Below are positions 31,594 through 37,910 of a stretch of DNA of 64,000 bases, piece after piece. A model generated the notes under the pieces. The model was not told the DNA's origin and made no database searches. It worked only from the letters and a program-made list of their open reading frames with translations. The translations under genes and the position numbers were made by a program. This DNA comes from Poriferisodalis sp022821985 (lineage in GTDB: Bacteria; Actinomycetota; Acidimicrobiia; Acidimicrobiales; Poriferisodalaceae): positions 2,914,001 to 2,978,000 of the forward strand of contig NZ_OZ244781.1 in assembly GCF_965219595.1 (NCBI RefSeq). Direction: 5' to 3'. Each line of letters begins with the position of its first letter. The stretch's first letter is position 1.

Positions 31594-32620
31594 AGCGACA
31601 TCGGCAGTGCACATCGGCTTCGATGTCGGCGGCACGAAGATCTTCGGCGTCGCCACGGACGGTGCGGGCAAGCTGCTGCACACCGTGCGCGAGCCCACCC
31701 CGGCGGGTGCGCAGCATCTGGTCACGACGCTGGCTGGGATGGTGCGCCAACTCGCGCCCCAGCCGGGCCCGGTCTCGGTCGGTGTCGGCATGGCAGGACT
31801 CATCACCACTGACGGGCGAGTGACGATCTCTCCCAATCTGACCGGTGTGGACGGCGCAACTGTGGGCACCGATCTCAGCGCAGCGCTGGACATGCCGATC
31901 AGCTTCGATAACGAAGTCAACTGCGCTGCACGCTGGGAGCTGGCAGACGGTGCGGCGCAAGGGATCGATCACGGCGTCATGGTGGCTGTGGGCACTGGCA
32001 TCGGAGGAGCGTTCATGCTCCGCGGCGAGGTGCTGCGCGGCAGCTTGGGCCTCGCCGGCGAGCCGGGGCACATGATCGTCGAGGCGGGCGGACGCGCCTG
32101 CCCGTGCGGGAGGCGGGGCTGCTGGGAGATGTACGCGTCGGGTTCTGCGTTGGACCGGTTGGCTGGCGAGCGTCTCGGCGGCGAGGTGCGGGGTCCCGAT
32201 GTCACCGCCGCAGCGCGCCATGGCGATGTCGGGGCGCTGGAGGTGCTCGGCGAGTACTCATACTGGCTGGCACTCGGCATCTCGAATCTCTGTGTCCTGA
32301 CCGATCCGGAGATGGTGGTGATTGGCGGGGGCTTGAGCGAGGACTGGGATCTGATCGCCCAGCCGGTCGATGAGCACCTCACACAGCTGCTCATCGGCCG
32401 CACGGCCGAGTCGAGACCCGCGGTGGTCCGATCGAAGGCCGGCGAGCTGTCCGCAGCGCTCGGCGCCGCCCTGGGCGGTGCGAGAGAGCACAGCGCCGCC
32501 TTGGGCGGAGCGAGACAGCACAGCGCCGCCTTGGGCGGAGCGAGGGAGCACCGTGCGGCCTTGGGCGGCGTGCACACAGAAGGCGCAGTTCCAGACGGCG
32601 GTTCCGAGCCAGTGACATGA
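31574..32620 (+). CDS. ROK-family sugar kinase (glucokinase-like) with repetitive C-terminus
   Basis: A 348-residue ROK kinase phosphorylating a sugar with ATP. Phosphate motif 1 is IGFDVGGTKIFGVATD; VSVGVGMAGLI and ISFDNEVNCAARWE hold substrate residues; the zinc-binding motif is GEPGHMIVEAGG with CPCGRRGCWEMYASG. The core ends at about residue 297 and is followed by four degenerate 10-residue repeats (AALGGAREHS type), not part of the family. GTG 31574 starts inside the dispersed repeat; GTG 31607, just before HIGFDVGG, is an alternative that would exclude the repeat. The stop overlaps the next gene as ATGA. Confidence 0.84.
   Translation: MARAAREATSAVHIGFDVGGTKIFGVATDGAGKLLHTVREPTPAGAQHLVTTLAGMVRQLAPQPGPVSVGVGMAGLITTDGRVTISPNLTGVDGATVGTDLSAALDMPISFDNEVNCAARWELADGAAQGIDHGVMVAVGTGIGGAFMLRGEVLRGSLGLAGEPGHMIVEAGGRACPCGRRGCWEMYASGSALDRLAGERLGGEVRGPDVTAAARHGDVGALEVLGEYSYWLALGISNLCVLTDPEMVVIGGGLSEDWDLIAQPVDEHLTQLLIGRTAESRPAVVRSKAGELSAALGAALGGAREHSAALGGARQHSAALGGAREHRAALGGVHTEGAVPDGGSEPVT
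32465..32584 (+). repeat. Four 30-bp tandem repeats in the kinase 3' end
   Basis: Period 30 bases: units at 32465-32494, 32495-32524, 32525-32554 and a diverged unit 32555-32584. They encode AALGGAREHS, AALGGARQHS, AALGGAREHR and AALGGVHTEG. Being a multiple of three, expansion keeps the frame. Confidence 0.9.
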
Positions 32621-34098
32621 AACCGTTGCGCGCAGCGGTGCTGATGCTGTTGATCGCAGCAGCCGGCCTGCTGCCGACGCTGGCGGCGGTGCGCGCGGGG
32701 AACACAGCCGACGATGCGGCCGCACACGCGGCGTCGCTGCGCACCCCTGTGCTCGGCCCAGCCGAACCGGCTGACCCTGACGACCCCGCCGCGACTGCCC
32801 CCGGCGTCGATGTGTCGGCGTCGACGCCGCCGATGCTTCGCGCCGAGCGCGTACCCGACGCGCTGTGGCGAGCGGCACAGCAGCACCACATCGGCAATGA
32901 GATGACCGCGTTCAGTTCCGACTGGCCCGAGCCGCACTGCCTCGCGATCTGGATCGATGGCGTCGAAGTGTTCTCCAGCAATGCCGAACCGGTGATCCCC
33001 GCGTCCGTGCAGAAGCTCATCACTGCCGCAGCAGCTCTGGCCCTGGTCGATGCCGATGAGCGGCTGATCACCCAGGTGCTGACGGATGCGGAGATCGTCG
33101 ACGGCGTCCTTGACGGCACCGTCTGGGTCGTCGGCGGCGGTGATCCGCTGATCATGACGCAGTCCTATGCAGATTCTCACCGGCGCCAGCCGCAGCTGCG
33201 CACTCCGATGGAACGCCTAGCCGACGACCTCGTCGCGCTCGGCATCGAAACGCTGCGGGGCAATCTCATTGCCGACGAATCTCGTTATGACACGACGCGA
33301 TTTCCCGAGACGTGGCCGCAGCGGTACATCACGCAGCTCAACAGCGGCCCGCTGTCGGCCCTGAACTTGAACGACGGCATCACGGGCTTCACCACGACGC
33401 TGTCTGCGGCCGAGCACCCGGCGCGCTGGTTCGTTTCCACACTGGCAGACTTGCTGCGAGTCCGAGGTGTCTCGGTGGACGTCGAGATCGACGTGTCAGC
33501 GGCGCCGAGCGGCATGAGCGAGATCGCTCGCCTCACGTCGCCCCCGCTGGTGGAGATCATCCAGCAGATGCTGCGCGAGAGCGACAACACCACCGCGGAG
33601 ATGATGCTGCGCGAGATCGGTCTGCGCAGTGCGGGGGCAGGCTCAACGCCGGCTGGCGCTGCGGCCGCCGAGCGGATCGTGTCGGACCTGTTGCCCGATC
33701 AGTCGCGGCCTGCAGTAGTGGACGGTTCGGGATTGGACCGGCAGAACATGGTGACGTGCAGCTTCCTCGCCGCGCTGCTGGATCGCTTCGGCATCGACTC
33801 TGCTTTCGGGGCGGGATTGCCGGTTGCTGCACACACGGGGACACTCTCACACCGGTTCGCCGAGCATCCCGCAGCGGGTCGGCTGCATGCGAAGACCGGC
33901 CTGCTCACCGGCGTGAATGCTCTCGCCGGGTTCATCGAGACCGACAGCGGGACGGTGACATTCGCGCAGATGCTGAACGGCGTGCCGCCCGAGGGCCGCC
34001 TCGGTCTGGAACTGCAGGAGTCATTGGCCGGACAGCTCCTGCGGTACCCCGTCGGAGACGCCGCGGCCCTGCGAGGATTGACCCGTGCCCCTGCCTGA
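32617..34098 (+). CDS. dacB: D-alanyl-D-alanine carboxypeptidase/endopeptidase (PBP4-type, family S13)
   Basis: A 493-residue penicillin-binding protein acting on peptidoglycan cross-links outside the membrane. A signal peptide or anchor covers residues 1-28 (LMLLIAAAGLLPTLAAV). The active-site motifs are present in order: SxxK in PASVQKLITAA, SxN in ESDNTTAEMM and KTG in LHAKTGLLTG. Between the first two lies the long insert usual for PBP4 (VWVVGGGDPLIM, NLIADESRYD). ATG overlaps the kinase stop (ATGA). The end overlaps the LON-domain gene by 14 bases. In actinobacteria dacB is often near tilS; that gene is not seen here. Confidence 0.9.
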   Translation: MKPLRAAVLMLLIAAAGLLPTLAAVRAGNTADDAAAHAASLRTPVLGPAEPADPDDPAATAPGVDVSASTPPMLRAERVPDALWRAAQQHHIGNEMTAFSSDWPEPHCLAIWIDGVEVFSSNAEPVIPASVQKLITAAAALALVDADERLITQVLTDAEIVDGVLDGTVWVVGGGDPLIMTQSYADSHRRQPQLRTPMERLADDLVALGIETLRGNLIADESRYDTTRFPETWPQRYITQLNSGPLSALNLNDGITGFTTTLSAAEHPARWFVSTLADLLRVRGVSVDVEIDVSAAPSGMSEIARLTSPPLVEIIQQMLRESDNTTAEMMLREIGLRSAGAGSTPAGAAAAERIVSDLLPDQSRPAVVDGSGLDRQNMVTCSFLAALLDRFGIDSAFGAGLPVAAHTGTLSHRFAEHPAAGRLHAKTGLLTGVNALAGFIETDSGTVTFAQMLNGVPPEGRLGLELQESLAGQLLRYPVGDAAALRGLTRAPA

Positions 34099-34768
34099 TC
34101 AGGATCCCGAGCATGCTGGGCCCGATGTCGCACGCGAGCGTGCGATGTTCCCTCTCGGATCGCCGCTGCTGCCTGGCGCTGTGCTGCCGCTGCACATCTT
34201 CGAGCCTCGGTACCGGGCCCTCGCCCGGCGCTGCACCAGCAACGATGACCCCTTCGGCGTCGTGATGATCGAGCGCGGCAGCGAGGTCGGCGGCGGCGAT
34301 GTGCGCGCCGACGTAGGTTGCCTGGCCACCATTGCCCAGCACCAGGAACTGCCCGACGGACGCTGGGTGATGCTGGCCACTGGCGATCGGCGGATCAGGA
34401 TCGTCGAGTGGCTGGTCGACGACCCTTACCCCCGGGCTCTGGTCTGCGATTGGCCCGACGATCCTGCAGACGTGCCCGCCCAGGAGCGCAAAGCGACCGT
34501 GGCCCGACTTCGCCGCTTGCGCGCCCGGGCGTCTGAGATCGGAGCGCTCGGAGTGACCGCGGCCGAGTCGGCAGCCATCGACGATCAGCTCGCAAGACTC
34601 GCCGTTGCGTCTGCTGGAGCATCGGCGTGGTCGTTCCAGCTTGCGTCGCTGGTGCCCGCGGGTCCGTTCGACCGCCACAGCCTGCTGTGCGCTCCCGACC
34701 CCGCCAGACGCGTAGACGTCATCGGGGAGATCCTCGACGGCGTGGAAGAACTGCTGGGCGAACGGTAG
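34085..34768 (+). CDS. LON N-terminal substrate-binding domain protein
   Basis: A 227-residue stand-alone LON N-domain (PUA-like fold). The diagnostic start is MFPLGSPLLPGAVLPLHIFE followed by PRYRALARRC, with GVVMIERGSEVGGGD and VMLATGDRRIRI later. There is no ATPase or protease domain, so it is a substrate-recognition module of unknown partner, not a protease. The GTG start lies inside the end of dacB (14-base overlap). It precedes a set of three small membrane proteins and trmI, close to the proteasome genes, which makes a role in protein quality control conceivable but unproven. Confidence 0.85.
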   Translation: MPLPDQDPEHAGPDVARERAMFPLGSPLLPGAVLPLHIFEPRYRALARRCTSNDDPFGVVMIERGSEVGGGDVRADVGCLATIAQHQELPDGRWVMLATGDRRIRIVEWLVDDPYPRALVCDWPDDPADVPAQERKATVARLRRLRARASEIGALGVTAAESAAIDDQLARLAVASAGASAWSFQLASLVPAGPFDRHSLLCAPDPARRVDVIGEILDGVEELLGER

Positions 34769-34775
34769 CGTCACC

Positions 34776-35156
34776 GTGACTGTGCCTCGACGAGACTCCG
34801 GCCTGCGCGCCGAGATTTCCGAATTGGTCGGCATGCTGCGGTCCTACATCGTCCAAGAGACGGTGGGTCCGCTGCGCGGGCTGGGCAGATATGTGCTGTT
34901 CGGGCTCATCGGCGCCATCGGCGTGAGCCTGGGAGTGATCTTCGGGGCGTTGGGGGTGGTGCGCGTCCTGCAGGCTGAAACTGACCTCTTCAACGCGAAC
35001 TGGTCATTCGTTCCCCATGTGGCTGGCGCAGTGTTTCTCTTACTGGCGATTGCGCTGCTGATCCGCGCTGTCCGGCCCAGGCACACCGATGCCGCTGCGC
35101 CGGAACCGGCCGCACCACGGGCAGACGAGCATGCAGCGGAGGATGGCGATGGCTGA
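34776..35156 (+). CDS. Small two-helix membrane protein, holin-family-like
   Basis: A 126-residue protein with a short charged N-terminus, two hydrophobic helices (YVLFGLIGAIGVSLGVIFGA at about 44-63 and HVAGAVFLLLAIALLIRAV at about 83-101) and a charged Ala/Pro-rich tail. The layout resembles the actinobacterial phage-holin superfamily III proteins found next to stress genes; it is not evidence of a phage. GTG 34776 is used. It overlaps the next gene by 8 bases. Function is unknown. Confidence 0.6.
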   Translation: MTVPRRDSGLRAEISELVGMLRSYIVQETVGPLRGLGRYVLFGLIGAIGVSLGVIFGALGVVRVLQAETDLFNANWSFVPHVAGAVFLLLAIALLIRAVRPRHTDAAAPEPAAPRADEHAAEDGDG

Positions 35157-35394
35157 CAGCAACCGGGGTGCCGGGACCGGATCGGGCACAGATAGCCAGC
35201 GCATCACGCCCTCGGACATCTCCGATCGTGTGCGACAGCTCGTCGGTGGAGCGGGTGACGCAGCCGAGCAGGTGTCCAGCGCCGCTGTGGCGGTAGCTGC
35301 CGCCGTTGGGACCGGCCTCGTGCTGGCCGCATTCCTGTTCGGCCGTCGCAGGGGTCGCCGACGCAGCACGCTTGTCGAAATCGTCCGGGTATAA
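35149..35394 (+). CDS. Small membrane protein, unknown function
   Basis: An 81-residue protein. After a Gly/Ser/Thr-rich start and an amphipathic stretch (DISDRVRQLVGGAGDAAEQV) there is one hydrophobic helix, AVAVAAAVGTGLVLAAFLFG, then the very basic RRRGRRRSTL. ATG 35149 is chosen because GGAGG ends 6 bases upstream; ATG 35143 is too close. The basic tail after the helix suggests an N-out or membrane-surface arrangement with the Arg cluster inside. I do not recognise the family. It is translationally coupled to the preceding membrane protein. Confidence 0.6.
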   Translation: MADSNRGAGTGSGTDSQRITPSDISDRVRQLVGGAGDAAEQVSSAAVAVAAAVGTGLVLAAFLFGRRRGRRRSTLVEIVRV

Positions 35395-35407
35395 GAAGCT
35401 GAACCCC

Positions 35408-35653
35408 ATGGCGAAGCGGCTGAGGCGCATGCCGGCCCGAGCCACCGATGCACTGTGGCGACGGGCGCGGACCGGCAATGGGATATGGCTGGCCGCGGCG
35501 ATCATGGCCAGCGGGCTGCGGTTGCTTGTTCGATGGTCCAAACGCGAGCGGGACGTGGTTTACCGCGGCGAGTTGGCGCCGGGCGAACAGCTCATGATCC
35601 GACACGTGCCACCTGACGATGACGGCATCCGCTCAGCGGCGGAGGGGGCGTGA
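35408..35653 (+). CDS. Small membrane-associated protein, unknown function
   Basis: An 81-residue protein starting MAKRLRRMPARATDALWRRA, a basic amphipathic helix, followed by GIWLAAAIMASGLRLLVRW, one hydrophobic helix, then a C-terminal part YRGELAPGEQLMIRHVPPDD. It overlaps trmI by 4 bases (GTGA), so it is coexpressed with the tRNA methyltransferase. Third in a row of small membrane proteins. Function unknown; the family is not recognised. Confidence 0.6.
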   Translation: MAKRLRRMPARATDALWRRARTGNGIWLAAAIMASGLRLLVRWSKRERDVVYRGELAPGEQLMIRHVPPDDDGIRSAAEGA

Positions 35654-36525
35654 AGCAACCCGACGAGCTGCAGGACGGCGAGCTGCAATCCGGCGAAACA
35701 GTGCTGATGGTCGACAGTCGACAGCGTCGGTACCTCGTGACGCTGCGCTCTGGCGGTGAGTTTCACACTCATGCTGGAGTCGTGCCGCACAACCAGATCA
35801 TCGGCTCGCCAGAAGGCTCGGAGTTCCGCAGCGCATCGGGTGCCCGCTTCGTGGCGGTACGCCCGACGCTCGCTGATCACGTACTGAAGATGCCGCGAGG
35901 CGCGCAGGTGATCTATCCGAAGGATCTCGGTGCGATATGGATGCTGGCCGACGTTCGAGCCGGCATGGCGGTCTTCGAGACCGGTGTGGGCTCAGGTGCC
36001 CTGTCGGCGACGCTGCTCCGCTGCGGGGCCTATGTCACCGGCTACGAGCTGCGGGAGGACTTTGCTGAGCGAGCCGTCCAGAACGTGGAGAGCATTGCCG
36101 GTGCCGAAGCGCTGGATCGCTATGACGTCCAGCTCCGCGATGCCTACGAATCGGTCGATCTGCCCCGCAGCAATCCACCCCGCAGCAATCCGGCACTGGG
36201 CAATGCCGGGACCGGGGCTGCCGGGGGACTGAGTTCTTCCGAGCGCCGGTACGACCGGGCGGTGCTCGACATCCCCGAGCCTTGGCGGGTCGCGGTGCAC
36301 TTGCCCGAGCGGTTGCGGCGCGGCGGGATCCTGGTGGCGTACAACCCGTCAGTGACCCAGGTGCAGCAACTGCGCCGCACGCTGGACGACGGACCATGGG
36401 CGCTCATCGAGACCATCGAGGTCATGCACCGGAGCTGGCATGTCAAGGGAGCTTCCGTGCGGCCGGATCACCGCATGGTCGCCCACACCGGCTTTCTGAC
36501 GCACGCCCGATTGATCGAGGCGTGA
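35650..36525 (+). CDS. trmI: tRNA (adenine-58-N1)-methyltransferase
   Basis: A 291-residue class I methyltransferase making m1A58 in the T-loop of tRNA. The N-terminal beta domain has VLMVDSRQRRYLVTL; QVIYPKDLGAIWMLADVRAG leads to the SAM-binding motif VFETGVGSGALSATLLR. The acidic Glu/Asp at YELREDF and the catalytic region AVLDIPEPWRVA are present. An insertion of about 25 residues before that motif contains a duplicated pentapeptide (PRSNP, PRSNP). GTG 35650 overlaps the upstream gene. In mycobacteria trmI also lies near the proteasomal ATPase gene, which this window repeats. Confidence 0.92.
   Translation: MKQPDELQDGELQSGETVLMVDSRQRRYLVTLRSGGEFHTHAGVVPHNQIIGSPEGSEFRSASGARFVAVRPTLADHVLKMPRGAQVIYPKDLGAIWMLADVRAGMAVFETGVGSGALSATLLRCGAYVTGYELREDFAERAVQNVESIAGAEALDRYDVQLRDAYESVDLPRSNPPRSNPALGNAGTGAAGGLSSSERRYDRAVLDIPEPWRVAVHLPERLRRGGILVAYNPSVTQVQQLRRTLDDGPWALIETIEVMHRSWHVKGASVRPDHRMVAHTGFLTHARLIEA
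36163..36192 (+). repeat. 15-bp tandem duplication within trmI
   Basis: CCCCGCAGCAATCCA (36163-36177) and CCCCGCAGCAATCCG (36178-36192), encoding the repeated PRSNP. In-frame and inside the variable insertion of the protein. Confidence 0.85.
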
Positions 36526-37415
36526 CACGAGCTTGCGTGACCCGCGCTGCCGCATCGTGGCGGCGCCATGATCGACCGATCCGACGGCTGGTGCTGCGGA
36601 CGGCACGATTGCTGGGCGCTGTGCTGTTGGTCGGCACGATGGTTGCCTGCGGAGCAGATCCCGACGATTCCGGCCGGGGAAGGTCGCCGGTCGCCAGCGT
36701 CGCCTCGATCCCGAGTCCCGACGGACCAGTCTGGTTGGGTGCACCGCCCCTATCCGTGGCGGTTGATGACGGCGTACTGGCCAGCGTCGTCGCGGTGCAT
36801 GCATTCGGCTGCGGACCGGTATCTCATGGCTCGGGGTTCGCCGTCGCGCCGGGATTGCTGGTCGGCTCGGCCCATGTTGTTGCCGGATCATCAAGCGTCG
36901 AGATTGCATGGAACGCGGGCGGCGGCGATGGGCTCGTCACCTCACCGGCAGACATTGTCGGGTTCGACCCGGCACGAGACCTCGTTTTGCTGCGTTCCGA
37001 TGCTGCTGTGCCGCCGCTGCAAATCGAACGCGTGCGTTTCGGCAGCACCGGGGCAGTTATCGGCTACCTGCAAGGAGAGCGGCTTGAAGTGTCGCCGGCG
37101 CGTATCGAGCACCTGATACTGGCATCGGGGTTGTGGGGTGACGGAGTCGGGCGAAACGTGTACTTCCTTGCGGCCGACGTCCAGAAGGGCCAGTCCGGCG
37201 GGCCGCTGGTCGACCGGGGTGGCGTAGTCGGGGTGGCGTTCGCCACCGCGACTGGACCTGACGACGTCGGATATGCGCTCAGCCGGGGCGAACTGCTGGG
37301 CTTCCTCGGCTCGTCGGGAGTCGACGTGCGATTTGACTATCGCGGCGATGCAGTGATCCACGCACAACCGGCGAGTCTCAGCGTGACGTCCAGCGGCGAC
37401 TGTCGCCTCAGATGA
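36522..37415 (+). CDS. Trypsin-like serine protease, probable lipoprotein
   Basis: About 297 residues. A basic start is followed by LLGAVLLVGTMVACGAD, a signal with a lipobox-like end (VAC), so the protease is probably anchored outside the membrane. The chymotrypsin-fold triad is visible: His in VGSAHVVAGSS, Asp in PARDLVLLRSD and Ser in VQKGQSGGPLVDRGG. No PDZ domain is attached, unlike DegP/HtrA. GTG 36522 overlaps the trmI stop (GTGA), so it is in the trmI operon. This is the mycobacterial MarP-like size without a membrane domain; role unknown. Confidence 0.82.
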   Translation: MTRACVTRAAASWRRHDRPIRRLVLRTARLLGAVLLVGTMVACGADPDDSGRGRSPVASVASIPSPDGPVWLGAPPLSVAVDDGVLASVVAVHAFGCGPVSHGSGFAVAPGLLVGSAHVVAGSSSVEIAWNAGGGDGLVTSPADIVGFDPARDLVLLRSDAAVPPLQIERVRFGSTGAVIGYLQGERLEVSPARIEHLILASGLWGDGVGRNVYFLAADVQKGQSGGPLVDRGGVVGVAFATATGPDDVGYALSRGELLGFLGSSGVDVRFDYRGDAVIHAQPASLSVTSSGDCRLR

Positions 37416-37430
37416 CGAGAGACCAGAGGC

Positions 37431-37505
37431 TTACGCCTCGATCTGTGCTTGTCGCTTTATCTCGGCCTACGCCTCGATCTGTGCCTGTCGCTTTATTGAA
37501 GCTCA
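37431..37505 (-). repeat. In-frame 36-bp tandem echoes of the ferredoxin 3' end with three different stops
   Basis: On the minus strand the ferredoxin ends IEA-TGA (stop 37503-37505). It is followed by ASIKRQAQIEA-TAG (stop 37467-37469) and AEIKRQAQIEA-TAA (stop 37431-37433). Stops are exactly 36 bases apart and all in the ferredoxin frame. At DNA level the 29-base blocks 37432-37460 and 37468-37496 differ at one position. Confidence 0.9.
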
Positions 37506-37518
37506 CGCTTCAATAAAG
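37491..37518. terminator. 12-bp inverted repeat at the ferredoxin stop
   Basis: CTTTATTGAAGC (37491-37502), loop TCAC, GCTTCAATAAAG (37507-37518): a perfect stem that includes the last ferredoxin codons and stop. It is AT-richer than its surroundings and placed between convergent genes, so a bidirectional terminator is likely, although it overlaps coding sequence. Confidence 0.5.
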
Positions 37519-37736
37519 ATGCACTCCCCGGGGCACTCTTCGGCGGACTCGATCACGGCGTCGAGCTGCGAATCGGGAAACTCTGCGAGCCCCTCGACAC
37601 CACCCGGTTCGGAGAAGATCTTGTCGCCTTCCTTCACGTAGGCAAGCCCGTCGTCGAGCAGCGTGAAGACATCGGGTGCGATCTCTTCGCAGAGCCCGTC
37701 ACCGGTGCACAGATCCTGATCGATCCAGACCTTCAT
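37503..37736 (-). CDS. Ferredoxin, [3Fe-4S]/[4Fe-4S] single-cluster type
   Basis: A 77-residue electron carrier. Cluster residues are Cys10 and Cys16 in DLCTGDGLCEEIAPDVF, with Asp13 where a fourth Cys would be, and Cys68 in EECPGECIFIEA, which also has Cys72. The CxxDxxC pattern is typical of actinobacterial [3Fe-4S] ferredoxins serving cytochromes P450 and other oxygenases. ATG 37734-37736 has AGGAAGGG upstream. No P450 is nearby. Its 3' end forms a hairpin and is followed by two in-frame echoes of the C-terminus. It is divergent from arc and convergent with the protease. Confidence 0.88.
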   Translation of the reverse strand: MKVWIDQDLCTGDGLCEEIAPDVFTLLDDGLAYVKEGDKIFSEPGGVEGLAEFPDSQLDAVIESAEECPGECIFIEA

Positions 37737-37895
37737 CGTGTAACGACCCTTCCTGTGGGGCGGCCCGAAGGGGGGAACCGAGCCACCTATGAAATCTACC
37801 GAGTCGGCGCGCGTCCTGCACGGCACTGATCGCCCCCGGCCCAGCGGCCGGACTGGCAAGCGGGCAGGCGTCGCGTCTTGCCAGCAGTGTCAGGG

Positions 37896-37901
37896 TAGTG
37901 T
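37896..37901 (+). promoter_or_regulatory. Putative -10 box (TAGTGT) of leaderless arc gene
   Basis: TAGTGT ends 9 bases before the arc ATG at 37911; there is no ribosome-binding site between. It would drive the proteasome genes from a leaderless start. Confidence 0.45.
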
Positions 37902-37910
37902 CGGCCGCGC

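Noticed and set aside
34776..35156. Holin-like protein as sign of a prophage
   Set aside because: No other phage genes are present; neighbours are housekeeping genes, and this superfamily occurs widely on actinobacterial chromosomes.
37431..37518. 36-bp periodic repeats as a CRISPR remnant
   Set aside because: Units are directly adjacent with no unique spacers, number only two plus the gene end, are in frame with the ferredoxin, and no cas gene is near.
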